From Smittium mucronatum (lineage: Eukaryota > Kickxellomycota > Harpellomycetes > Harpellales > Legeriomycetaceae): a stretch of DNA of 17,007 nucleotides. A model generated the notes under the pieces. It saw nothing but the letters and a program-made list of their open reading frames with translations, did no database searches and was not told the origin of the DNA. The position numbers and the translations under genes are program-made. Numbering within the stretch: position 1 is the first letter of the stretch; every line of letters starts with the position of its first letter. Location of the stretch: NCBI GenBank assembly GCA_001953115.1, contig LSSL01001501.1, positions 1 through 17,007 of the forward strand. The letters run 5' to 3'. This document shows positions 1 through 9,080 of this stretch, one piece after another.

Positions 1-649
1 TTTTTATTTGTGGACTCGAATTTTCATTGCCATCAGCCATAGCAGAGGGCGAGTTGAGCATCATGTTATAATCGATATAAGAAGATGCGGTCTTTGTCTT
101 ATTTTTGCCTGATATAAGTATTTTTTCACTAATTATTTCTTGACTTTGAGAAACAATCCCTTTAAGGTGTTTGAATTGAGTACTCTTAGATTCATTAGGC
201 ATAGTATTAATTATTTTGTCCACTTCTTTATTAAATTCAGAAGTTTTTAGTTCTTCGATGGTCATTTCATCGTCCTCTGAACTTCCTGAGATATGCTCAT
301 TTTTTTCGTTTTTGGGGCTATTAATGGTACCCTCTTTGAAATATTTGTCATTAAATTTAATTCCGAAATTTTGATTTTTGTGATTTTTGTGATTTTTGGG
401 GACGGTCTTTTGACCGGTCGTTCCTTTCCTGCGTTGAATTACCTTCTCAGTTTCTTTTATCGAAGCGATTGGGCCGTTGAATTTAAACGGTATCAAATTA
501 ATTTTATCATTGGTCGATGATTTGCTTCTTTTTTTAAGCTCCGGGCACTCAGACTTCCAATGATCCATGTTTTTACAATAGCTGCAAGCTTTCTTGCAGC
601 CTTTGTAAATTAAAATAGTTTTAAAACACTCACATTTTAATTGGATAAA
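1..649 (-). pseudogene. LINE-like ORF1/gag fragment with CCHC zinc knuckle, partial
   Basis: A single minus-strand frame stays open for 216 codons from 649 to the window edge, which is far beyond chance in DNA this AT-rich. Near its start it reads YKGCKKACSYCKNMDHWKSE followed by C, containing a perfect CCHC zinc knuckle (C-x2-C-x4-H-x4-C; about 542-583). About 175 residues of charged, Asn/Lys/Ser-rich sequence follow, including a short PKNHKNHKN tandem made by 9-nt repeats. Zinc knuckles of this kind bind nucleic acid in retroelement gag/ORF1 proteins. The aromatic-Lys-Gly-Cys lead-in just before the knuckle recalls ORF1 of fungal non-LTR elements, though I cannot compare it with a database. 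The frame is closed by TAA at 650-652 and has no ATG upstream of the knuckle, and no coding sequence is visible further upstream. It is therefore either the body of a 5'-truncated element or a downstream exon. The rest lies outside the window. Confidence 0.6.
373..399. repeat. 9-nt tandem repeat, three units
   Basis: The unit gatttttgt occurs twice perfectly and a third time as gatttttgg. It lies in frame inside the gag-like ORF, where it encodes the HKN HKN QN stretch on the minus strand. It is a small coding expansion and not a separate element. Confidence 0.7.
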
Positions 650-652
650 TTA

Positions 653-1141
653 AATCAATTTAGAATTTATACGAAGTTATATTGGTTAATTACATTTCGC
701 AAAAAATGAGAATTCGCGTAAAAAAAGCGGGACGAAATTTTCAATTTGCAAAAAATCAAACTTCGCACAAAAATAATCCGTGTAAATTCAGTGTTACGTG
801 TAGGCATTAATGCCTTCTTATGTTTTTTTTAGTTTTTGAAATTAATGGACATTCTTAGGCTCCATATTAGAGTAGGATATAGAAAGTTAAAGCATTTATA
901 TTCTTCTATAGTAGTTGTCTTACTTTTGATCGAGAATTTTTTTTTTTAAAAAAAAATATGCAAGACATCAGTTTTTATTCGATTTTCGTCATTTAGAAGA
1001 GATAAAAAAAATTCAGATAAGAGCGAAATAAAGTAAAAAATCAATAATTTTGCTATTATAAGCAATCTCACACAGTTATAAAGCGAAAGACTAATTATCA
1101 TATAAAAAAGTCCCTAAACAAAATGATTTTTTTTGAATACT
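653..1141. other. AT-rich intergenic stretch without a gene
   Basis: No ORF of note lies here. Besides the direct repeats at 693-776 it holds a perfect 14-bp palindrome, AGGCATTAATGCCT, at 802-815 and several A/T homopolymer runs around 940-960. It must include the 3' untranslated region of the minus-strand gene ending at 1142, but no polyadenylation site can be fixed from sequence alone. Confidence 0.5.
693..776. repeat. Two-copy imperfect direct repeat beside the retroelement fragment
   Basis: The core GCAAAAAAT-n-A-n-A-n-TTCGC-nn-AAAAA occurs at about 699-725 and again at about 748-774, offset by 49 nt. Nearly all mismatches are single substitutions. The repeats lie just outside the closed end of the gag-like frame (650-652), on its 5' side. 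They could be remnants of a monomeric 5' region of the element or of an older insertion. No function can be assigned. Confidence 0.5.
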
Positions 1142-2245
1142 CTATTGGTTTGGATCTAATAGTGATGATTGGCCTTGAGGTGTACCAATAAGACGCTCGA
1201 ATCTGAATCTCAAATACTCGACATGGGGACGGTTTAGCATAAATTTGATGAAGTCGCGAGGAGAAGTATTCGGGTAATCTTGTACTTGTTTAAACCCGCT
1301 TTTAGGTGAAATATCCATGCGGCTTGACCACTGGACTGAAGTGCTGTTTTGGATTTCATCGGAAAGATACCAAGCTATAAACAATTTAGCTGCAGCAGGA
1401 TGTGGAGCATCTCGGAAAATGGCAGCAGTTTGGCCCCATGTTAAGAACCAAGATTTAGTGGGGTATCTAGCTACAACTCTAGCGTCTGGAGCAGGCGCCA
1501 GTGAATTGCCACTGGTGAATGTTACCCCATTAGAAATTGTTCCGTTATTTATCATTACCAAAGGTGTTCCAGTACCACGAACCCAAGTAACATTCTGAGC
1601 GACTAGCTTCTCGACATATTGCCAGCCATATCTACTTATGATCTTATCAAATTGATAAAGAACAGCATCATCATCGTTTGGATATGTCATCACAATACGA
1701 TTTTTATATTTTGGGTCCAAAAAATCCAAATCCTCTATCGGAGCGTTACCGGATTCATAATCACTAGCAAGTGCATTAGGGGAAAATGATATTATGTTTA
1801 AAGATGTAAAATAATACTCAGGATCTTTAATTTCGGGATAAATTTGATCCCAATGGGGAGGCTTGAATGGCATCAACTTTCCTTCATCTTTCCATCTGTA
1901 AAAATCATGAACTGTTTGAAGATGTGCTACACTGGGGATTAATGTCCCATTAGCCAGCTGGTCATCAATGTCAATGTCGTGATATTTACTCAAGTTAACG
2001 ATAAATTTCACGTTCATGCCAGGAAAACGCTGGTTGAATCTGCTGGTCAAAGCTAGCCTAGACTTGGAACCGTCGCCACCAGAATAAACAATCAGTTTCC
2101 CTCCTTCAATCAGAGCCTTCTGGTATAAAAAATCAATTGCTTCATTGGGAGATAATGTGGGATCATATCCATGCTGAATAGTAGCAGAGTTGGCTCTAAA
2201 CAATGAAAGAGCAGAAAAAAGTATCAAGCTAATAGAAATTCTCAT
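1142..2245 (-). CDS. Secreted periplasmic-binding-protein-like (ferric/ABC substrate-binding type) protein
   Basis: Intronless ORF of 367 aa from ATG 2245 to TAG 1142. A longer frame to 2272 would need TTG, so the ATG is the eukaryotic start, and it puts a classical signal peptide first (MRISISLILFSALSLFRANS, cleavage near residue 21). The mature protein has the layout of bacterial type-2 solute-binding proteins of the ferric/AfuA-FbpA kind. These features are KLIVYSGGDGS (about 50-60), DDQLANG before a surface-exposed middle lobe, a YPNDDDAVLYQF hinge-like segment (188-199), and a C-terminal HPAAAKLFIAWYLSDEIQ block (282-299). Related proteins are known in fungi, where their ligand is mostly unproven. 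I see no cysteine in it and five N-glycosylation sequons (NLS, NGT, NVT, NGT, NST), which suits a secreted glycoprotein. No permease or ATPase gene is nearby, so it need not work in ABC transport. Family call is firm; ligand is unknown. Confidence 0.8.
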   Translation of the reverse strand: MRISISLILFSALSLFRANSATIQHGYDPTLSPNEAIDFLYQKALIEGGKLIVYSGGDGSKSRLALTSRFNQRFPGMNVKFIVNLSKYHDIDIDDQLANGTLIPSVAHLQTVHDFYRWKDEGKLMPFKPPHWDQIYPEIKDPEYYFTSLNIISFSPNALASDYESGNAPIEDLDFLDPKYKNRIVMTYPNDDDAVLYQFDKIISRYGWQYVEKLVAQNVTWVRGTGTPLVMINNGTISNGVTFTSGNSLAPAPDARVVARYPTKSWFLTWGQTAAIFRDAPHPAAAKLFIAWYLSDEIQNSTSVQWSSRMDISPKSGFKQVQDYPNTSPRDFIKFMLNRPHVEYLRFRFERLIGTPQGQSSLLDPNQ

Positions 2246-3734
2246 TTTTCTGTTTTTATAGTATTTTATCAATCTGAAAGAGTTTGATGATCTTTTTTAA
2301 GAGGAATTTTTATTTCTTTTATACAATTTTAATAAAATATGATGTTAGTAAATATGCCAATATTGTAAAAATAACACAACACTAATCGAAAATTTCTAGT
2401 TATATTAATCATCTTTATTATCTTTGTAAAAAAAACAGGATAGTTCTACAAAATGAATTTTTTTAGTAAATAAACTAATTACTAATTATTTAGGATCTTT
2501 GTAGAAGCTTTTTAATCCCATTCCAAAAAATAATTTATTCCAAAAGCAAAAATAGCACCTAGTTACACGAAAATATTAAAGACAAAGATAATTCTTATCT
2601 AATTGTTTCTGAATTGGCCTTTAAAGTTCTAAATAATTACAAATATTGGACAAATCCCAAAACATAAATCCAAAACAGGAATTAGAATATCCATTTATTT
2701 TTTCACAAATGGGTGACATATGGGCTGTAAATCTCATATTGATGTGTAAATGAAGTCATCATACCCTCGTATAATATACAACACGTACCTATCTCTCCAA
2801 TATAATGGAGCACTATTAATCTAAATAGCTATTGGTTAGGTGATATGATATAAATGGTAGTTTGTTTTATTGTTTTGAATAGGAACTCTTTTCTAATAAA
2901 ATAGTTTATAAGACCATTTGACCCAACTGCTTTAAATTATCCATCAATACACTGCCCCGGCGGCTCAGCAAATAGAGTGCTTATCCACCTTTATTGTGAA
3001 AATAATAAGTACTTTTTCCGGCAAATGGTATAGCTTTTTTAAATTACAGAGGTTTTAATAGAAAGGAATTGAGAACGAAATTATACATATTTTTTTCCCA
3101 GAATGTTTATTTTTGATAAAGATAGGTAAAATGCCATTTTCGCTATTTTATTTTTACGTTATGATGTTTATAGCAGGTAAATTGGCGTGTATATGACCGC
3201 TTTTGGTATTAATTGCTTTTATTAGGCTCTTGGCATACCGAGTATTAAAATAATAAAAATCAGGACTTTCTTTCGCAGGATTTATTTAGAATTATTATAG
3301 TCTACAAGTGTTTTAATTTTTTATTGATAAATAATTCCATCCTTTTAAACAGTCGCAGAGTCTGTTATCCATAAGAAAGTACCTATTTTTGGCAAGTGGT
3401 TTTCACTTTAATTAAAAGTCCTATGAACACTTTCCAAATACTGATTTCAAGTTCACCCAATTTTATATAGTGTAAGCAGAAATAGCTACTGAATATTTAC
3501 ATTACTGATCCTATGAGTGAATAGACAACAGAATTCTATTATAAATCTCTGGAAAAAAAGCGAAAAAGTCTCATTAAAAATAAATAAATAATAATAATGG
3601 TATTTGTTTTCATCTATATTAGTGTTTATATTTTATTAGCTAAAAAAGTTAATTGAGGCTCATTTATAAAAAGGGTTCTTAAAAAATGACAGGGATAAAA
3701 AGTGAATATTACATCATATTTATCCCCTAACAGT
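2246..3734. other. Gene-free AT-rich region
   Basis: No coding frame of useful length was found on either strand. Apart from the candidate TATA box near 2320 and a short GC-rich patch at about 2948-2980 (rejected as a tRNA), I see only AT-rich, low-information sequence. Confidence 0.5.
2316..2323 (-). promoter_or_regulatory. Candidate TATA box of the binding-protein gene
   Basis: The minus strand reads TATAAAAG, 71-78 nt upstream of the ATG at 2245, a plausible position for a fungal TATA element. In DNA this AT-rich such matches are common, so support is modest. Confidence 0.35.
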
Positions 3735-4245
3735 AAAATACCTTGCCGTGGTTTACGGGTTTAATAGCGTACTTTTTGAAGTACATTAGACTAAAATTCC
3801 ACGCAGTGTTGTACTATTCTTGATTGGGCATAGTGGAGACAGCGCACAGCGATATGGAGAACAGAAATTCCAGAGGAGGACCATCTCGAAACATGAGAAA
3901 CCGATTGTTTAGCACAGCTGAGACATAGTCTAGTGCACAAGTCCAGACTTTGACAGTCAGACGGATCTCAGCGTCTAACAGCTATTTGTAGGAAAGCCAT
4001 GTCGATAAATCCCAAATTTGGGTAGGGACCTAATTTCATTAATCCTGTTAGAAGTAAGCTCTGACTGGGAGCTCAGTAGCTTCAATGAAATATTTTTCAT
4101 TGACAAAGAGCTTAATTCATAACCGTTAAAGCCTCAGTCATACAGCCTACTTGAAGATATACCAGTGGGGGTCTTTCGATTGGTAGATTGCACCATTTTC
4201 CCGTAGGTTCGCAGCCGGTATTCCGGCAGAGGAGTTTATTGTAGT
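3735..4245. other. GC-rich island with perfect hairpins; candidate structured RNA or decayed gene
   Basis: Hand counts of several 60-nt blocks give about 42-47% GC here against about 20% just downstream (4321-4380). No frame is open: the plus-strand frame starting at 3737 gives protein-like segments but has stops at 3821, 3926, 3989, 4031, 4040, 4049, 4055, 4127 and 4181, no fewer than chance predicts. Three perfect tetraloop hairpins are visible: GTACTT/AAGTAC at 3769-3784 (loop TTTG), CAATGAAA/TTTCATTG at 4083-4102 (loop TATT) and GCCGG/CCGGC at 4214-4227 (loop TATT). A 12-bp palindrome CCCAAATTTGGG lies at 4011-4022. I could not match it to rRNA, snRNA, SRP, RNase P or MRP RNA. It may be a lineage-specific ncRNA, a SINE-like element or a dead gene; the strand is unknown. 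Confidence 0.4.
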
Positions 4246-4717
4246 TAGGATAATAGTCTTTTCTATACGTCTTAGTCTTTTTTTCATATTTTTTAGTATA
4301 GTTTTTAATGACGTTATCTTACAATAAAATTCCGTGATACAAAAAATAATAAATTACATCATATTTCAATAAGCTTTTCTTTGGGTCTTATGTAATTTTA
4401 TTTAAGAAAAGCCACGGTCTAGCAAAACTACCTTTACTATCTAAATCCTGTCATTAATAATGTAATAGAATCTGCAGCTACATTTCTTCGTCTCATCTTA
4501 AAACAAAAAATAAGATCCTACAATGAACATTATGTGTCTATCTCTTTTTGGTTTAAAAAATTGTTGTGCTCCTTTTAGTAAAATTGCTCGTCTTTTATTT
4601 GCTAGTTTCATGAAACCAAACCAATTATTATTTCGAGACAAAAATTGATGCTTTTTCAATTATTATTATGTGTTTTTTATTGCAGATCCTGAAGAGGCTA
4701 AATTAGAGAATGAAACC
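4246..4717. other. Gene-free AT-rich stretch
   Basis: Nothing recognisable between the GC-rich island and the first TTAA-flanked element; no ORF, no clear repeat. Confidence 0.5.
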
Positions 4718-4888
4718 TTAACCCTTTCCGGGCACAAACTTGTGCCTCACTCCTATTTGCGTTTATTAGCTAAATTAATTGGATAGGTTTCTTCATTAGC
4801 CCAATAGTATATAAATATTATAGTTTTAATGATATCATTGAATACAAAATATAAGCCATTTTTGTACCATCAACCCTGAAAGGGTAAA
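4718..4888. mobile_element. TTAA-flanked MITE-like element, copy A (piggyBac-type ends)
   Basis: The element body is 4722-4884 (163 bp). It opens with CCCTTTCCGGG and closes with CCCTGAAAGGG, giving imperfect terminal inverted repeats. The left flank is TTAA (4718-4721) and the right flank is TAAA (4885-4888), one base from TTAA. The interior shares blocks with the copies at 5801 and 9081: CTCCTATTTG, then TTAGC...AATTGG, CCAATAGTAT, and AAGCCATTTTTTGTACCAT-like sequence near the right end. Ends starting CCC and a TTAA target duplication are the hallmark of piggyBac-superfamily transposons. With no ORF this would be a non-autonomous derivative. The elements contain no gene. Confidence 0.65.
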
Positions 4889-5553
4889 GCGTCATTTTTT
4901 TATCTGATTATAATTTGTAATAATATAATTTCATATTGAATTTAATGGGCAATTATTTTTTTTATATTGATTTCCATTAATGGAATACTATTTTCCATGG
5001 ATTATGCTTCAGTCTTTTTCTTTGCCATGAATTGTGTTGTCACTTAACGCGTTTGAAAATGTATTAGAAACCTTATTTGTGAAATAACACTTTCTGATAA
5101 TTGGTGGTAAAAATGAATCCAATCATGGGAACATTTATCAATAAAACTTGTAATTGACAAAAAATTAAGATATTTTTTGTATTAGATTAATTGAAGATTA
5201 AATTGGATATTCATTTTGAGTAATTGTCGGCTTACTGATAATCCCAAATGTAACTTACTATTAATAAAATCAGATAAGATATGTTGCGTTTTATGCATCT
5301 CTCATAGAAACTCTAACTAATCTTCCCCTAAACTATATTAAACTAATTATCATAATCCATTATTCAATTTTATGTTACTACCAGTCTTTTTGCTCAAAAA
5401 GGTACCAAATGACCATTCCTGTTAACTTTAATTAATCCAAATGGGTAGCCACAATTAATTTAGTTATATATTTCGATCAATAGAATGTGGTATACTTTTT
5501 GAACAGGAGTCAGAAAACTTTCTGGGCAACATAAAATTGCTGGAAATTTATAT
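4889..5553. other. Gene-free AT-rich stretch
   Basis: No ORF or recognised element between the copy A element and the possible repeat end at 5554. Confidence 0.5.
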
Positions 5554-5599
5554 TTAACCCTTTCAAAGCTTGCGTTGCAAATATTCCTCACAACTTTCG
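5554..5599. repeat. Possible solo or truncated MITE end
   Basis: TTAACCCTTTCAAAGCTTGC at 5554 has the TTAA plus CCCTTTC start of the family, followed by AAATATTCCTCAC, which only loosely resembles the CTCCTATTTG block. No matching right end appears before copy B, so it is either a truncated copy or chance. Confidence 0.3.
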
Positions 5600-5800
5600 A
5601 TCAATAAAATTTTAAAATTAATTTAAATAAAGTTTTGATAATTGACTTGTTATACTATATTGTAGAAGATGAATCGTCGAGTTTTATAAATAAGGATTTA
5701 TATATTATTGAGACTTGGAAAAGATCATTTTGCACTTTATTTTCATCATTGAAGATAAGGAATTCAAATCAAAGGTAAAGACCCAACCAACTAAAATGCT

Positions 5801-5972
5801 TTAACCCTTTCCAGGTTCAAATTTAAGTCTCGCTCCTATTTGCTCAAATTAACCCTTTCAATTGGTACAATTTATTGATTTAACCAATGGTAATCAAATA
5901 ACATTAGTCTAATAAAAACATTAAGAAAAAAGTGAAAGCCATTTTTTGTGCCATTGCCCCTGAAAGGGTTAA
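5801..5972. mobile_element. TTAA-flanked MITE-like element, copy B
   Basis: The best-preserved copy: TTAA (5801-5804), body 5805-5968 (164 bp) and TTAA (5969-5972). The left end is CCCTTTCCAGG and the right end CCCCTGAAAGGG, so the outer 10 bp are near-perfect inverted repeats with an exact TTAA duplication. The interior shares TCGCTCCTATTTG, ATTAACCCTTTCAATTGG and AGTGAAAGCCATTTTTTGTGCCAT with copies A and C. It lies about 130 bp beyond the P450 stop codon, so it could lie within that gene's 3' untranslated region. Confidence 0.7.
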
Positions 5973-6100
5973 AAGCGTTTATAATATTCATCAGTCTTGA
6001 TAGAAATAAAAATTTATGGTGTGAGTATCGAAAAAAGTACGCAGCCTTGTTTTTTTATTCGGTTTAATTGTAGCGATTAGAAATGTATAATTTTTTTAAA

Positions 6101-7980
6101 CTAGTATAAACTCCTGGTAATAATGAGATTACAATCTGTTTCTGGGCTTTTTGGAATTCTGGTTGAGTAGGTAATATCTTTTGGGACCATAGGCTCATTT
6201 CCATTGTTAGGATCCAGAATATTTGGACCATACTTTGAATTTGGAGGAAAACTTAAATCAAATCTTCTGATCAAGTTTGGTATAATCATTAGCATTTCCA
6301 TCCACGCAAGACTATTTTCACAAAAGGAATGATAGCAAAAATTGTTTTTGAGAATTAAGTTGTTTAATTTACAAGGTTAAAATCTTACTTTCTTCCAGGA
6401 CACATTCTGACACCTGTTGAGAATGCCAAAATTTCTTTCTTGAGTGACTCACCTTGTGGGCCCAAAAATCTTTCAGGATTAAAAGATACGTCATTTCCCC
6501 AAACTTGAGTATCTTGATGAGCTCCTGGAACAAACATAAAAACATTGGTTCCTTGTGGAATTTGGTACCCAGAAAGCTCAATTCCCTCCATGGGAACCTC
6601 TCTAGCTAATGCACCACCAACGGCTCCCCTTATTCTCAAAGCTTCATATACTGTAGCAACAAAGTAGGGTAGCTTTTCTCGAGATTCTTTATGCGTAATT
6701 TTATGTTCCTTATTCGGGAAATTGGATCTAACCTCCTCAACAACTCTCTGATACACCTTTGGGTAAAGCATGTAATATGTAATCAACCATGTCAAAGTAA
6801 TACTGGTTGTATCGACACCAGCCAAAACCATTATAACCATTTCAGCAATTAGTTCATTGTTTGACAAGGGCTTTTTGTCTGAATTATTAACCGCAACCAA
6901 GTACATTTGCAAAATATCTATTCTATCATTACTAAATTTGCCGCTTTTAACTAAATCCTTTCTGCGTTTTATTGCATCAAGACAAAACTGTCTCAATTCT
7001 GGTTCAATTATAGTGAGGCCTGGAATTATATTTTGGAAATATCTCAGAATAGGAAATGAACTGAACTATAAAGCATGACGGTTAACATATTCAAAGTACA
7101 GTTTTAGAATTATAGAATTATAATTTATTTTGATTTTTTATCTTACTATAAACGAATTTTTCAAAGATTCGTTGACCCATCCAGTTACTGGATGACCATC
7201 GTTTTCTAAAGCATAGAAGCGTTCCCCAAATGCCAATTCACCAATGACATCAGCCGTAGTATTTTGTAAATATTTAAAATAGTTAAATTGGGCTGAGCCA
7301 GCACCGTTGTCAACCATTTCTCCAAGTTTATCAATTAATGAATCGACACAGATACTTTGAACTATGCTTTCAACGCTATCCAATCCAGTATGGCTAAAAG
7401 CAGGACCTATTTGACGTCTCTAAATAAAAAAATATATCAAAATGAAGATTGAAGTTTTAGTTATATTAATATACTTCATTTTAAATCAAGCAAGCTAAAA
7501 GTTAATATTTACTCTCATTCTGTTGAATTCCTCATCCCTAGTGGAAAAGATGTTCTGATGAACTCCTGCAAAGCCATCGTAATCGGAGCTCTTTCTGAAC
7601 CTGTGTGTTGCCATTACTTTTTTAAAATCAGAAACTCTGGAGTCCGAAACCCAATTAGGTCCAATTCTAACAACCGGTCCATATTTTTTGTGCAATGAAA
7701 GTAGATATCTTGTAGTTTCTCCAGAAACCAAAGCCTTTCTTATGGGGTAAAATGTAAAACGGGAAGCCCAAGGACCAGGTATACCCCTTAATCCATCAAA
7801 AAAAGCATAGTAGACTATCTAAAACATTATGAGTGATATATATATCAATAGAGAGCTGTTGTAAAGATTATCTACCTTATAAACCCCAAAAGCGCAGAGA
7901 ACTGAGTATAAAAATTTGCTATTGTTGCAATAATTTAAGAAATATGATTTGGTTATCTCCACCAGTTCGACAATCTTCAT
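6101..7980 (-). CDS. Cytochrome P450 monooxygenase, five exons, complete
   Basis: Exons on the minus strand: 7980-7876, 7818-7513, 7419-7147, 7065-6389 and 6311-6101. They join in frame (1572 nt, 523 aa plus stop), normal for a fungal microsomal P450. All four introns start with GT and end with AG; the phases are 0, 0, 0 and 2. Landmarks: hydrophobic anchor (about 22-42), proline hinge IPGPW (48-52), KYGPVVRIGPN (about 80-90), C-helix region RRQIGPAFS (138-146), I-helix oxygen-activation motif AGVDTT (310-315), ExxR EALR (369-372), PERF (425-428), and heme loop FSTGVRMCPG with Cys450 as the iron ligand, continuing into GRNLA across the last intron. It should oxidise a small lipophilic substrate at the ER membrane using electrons from P450 reductase. 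The N-terminal half resembles the pisatin-demethylase/benzoate-hydroxylase type of fungal families. The substrate cannot be deduced, and no pathway genes are adjacent. I see no missing key residue. Confidence 0.9.
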
Positions 7981-8826
7981 GTTAATTGTTTCTAAAAAAT
8001 TTAACTATATTCTTGCTTATTATACAGGAGAAGATTATATAAACCTTTCAGTTTTGTGTTGAAATAATTTTTTTTCAGAAACTCGGATCATCATTTCATA
8101 AAAATAAGTGCCTTGTTAGTTTGTTTTTTATTTTTTTTATAAAATAAGATTACTATTATTATCTGATACATCGTGCTACGAAAGCCAATGAGTCTGTTTT
8201 TTTGCATAAATATTTGTATAACTCATATTAGGCGTAAATAAAACATTATCCAATTAGTTGAGAAATGAAAAATGACTTATGCTAATATTAAATAAGCTAA
8301 TATTAAACCAAATGAACAATTCCGAAAATGCTGGAGCTCTTTTGTAATAAATCCTTGGCAAGTATTTTTTTAAAAATCTAATTAATCATATCTATCGAAT
8401 TAAAAAATAGATATCTTATTGGTTTCAGAATTTTTAATTTACAGATGAAAAAAGTAGTTTATTCAATTTTAAAATAATGAGCGGATTGGGTTAAAATTCT
8501 TAAAGACTGGATAAATAAATCTGGAACTTTATTTTTTAATCTTCAGGGAAATTACAATAGTTATAAAATCGACAATAGACAATCCTGTCATAGCAGTAAT
8601 AAATTTTTTTTATGAATTTAGCTACTATAACTAATTATTAAAATATTGGTGCTATATTTTATGTTTAACGATCTTTTGACCCGAAAATTTATTGGGCACT
8701 AGTTTGTGAAATATAAAACCTAATCATTGGTAAAAATAATCAATAATGATATAAAATTCTTGTTTTTAAAAAATTCTTTTACTGTCTGAAAAGAGTCTAT
8801 CTACTTTTGTTTCATCTCTGAATGGT
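7981..8826. other. P450 upstream region, otherwise gene-free
   Basis: It contains the putative P450 promoter and no ORF. A short tandem duplication (GCTAATATTAAA, two units separated by TAA) lies at about 8280-8307. I see nothing else recognisable. Confidence 0.5.
8035..8041 (-). promoter_or_regulatory. Candidate TATA box of the P450 gene
   Basis: The minus strand reads TATATAA 55-61 nt upstream of the P450 ATG at 7980. The position is plausible, but the local AT content makes the match weak evidence. Confidence 0.3.
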
Positions 8827-9033
8827 TTAATCCTTTCCAGGGGATGGGAGGAACAAATCAATTTATATTTGTGAAATTTAACATCTATACTCGATAACAC
8901 ATGTAAATAAACCTTATGTAAAATGAAACTTTAATGAAATCAATTTATATGTATAAAAAATTTCCCATTTTATATTTATCTGTTCCTGGGGGTGGAGGTT
9001 GTTCAATTTGTTTTTAAAGCCTGAGAGGGATAA
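8827..9033. mobile_element. TTAA-flanked MITE-like element, divergent longer copy D
   Basis: It begins TTAA (8827-8830) then TCCTTTCCAGGGG, and ends GCCTGAGAGGG followed by ATAA (9030-9033), giving an element body of about 199 bp. The ends pair imperfectly as inverted repeats (TCCTTTCCAGG against CCCTCTCAGGC read on the other strand). The interior block TATTTGTGAAATTTAAC recalls the TATTTGTGTAAATTAGC of copy C, but most of the interior is not alignable by eye. It is either an older member or a related subfamily. Confidence 0.45.
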
Positions 9034-9080
9034 GTATTTATTTATTTTAACCCTTTTTATAATTACTTTAATATGTATAT

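Noticed and set aside
802..815. Perfect palindrome AGGCATTAATGCCT with a central TTAA
   Set aside because: Could be a protein-binding site, but an isolated 14-bp palindrome without context is not enough to call a feature.
1317..1598. 93-codon plus-strand frame
   Set aside because: Antisense shadow inside the binding-protein gene, with no domain.
2246..2272. N-terminal extension of the binding-protein ORF
   Set aside because: It would start at TTG; the ATG at 2245 gives a clean signal peptide.
2945..3020. tRNA-like patch GGCTCAGCAAATAGAG
   Set aside because: No acceptor stem pairing and no T-arm/B-box downstream.
3740..3960. Group I intron core: AGACTA (3788-3793) can pair with TAGTCT (3927-3932) like P7, and CGTGG with CCACG like P3
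   Set aside because: Too little room between the P3-like and P7-like strands for P4-P6, no clear P/Q elements, and no interrupted host gene.
4200..4230. B-box-like GGTTCGCAGCC, suggesting a tRNA or Pol III SINE
   Set aside because: The invariant A is replaced, the T-arm stem does not pair, and no properly spaced A box or anticodon arm exists.
3735..4245. RNase P or other housekeeping RNA in the GC-rich island
   Set aside because: Short matches resembling conserved region V (near 4140) and region I were found, but on inspection no partner strand forms the required P4 helix on either strand.
3737..4325. A single-frame decayed protein on the plus strand with stops explainable by C-to-T changes
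   Set aside because: The number of stops (nine in about 190 codons) is what chance gives at this GC content, and other frames look equally protein-like; kept only as one option for the island.
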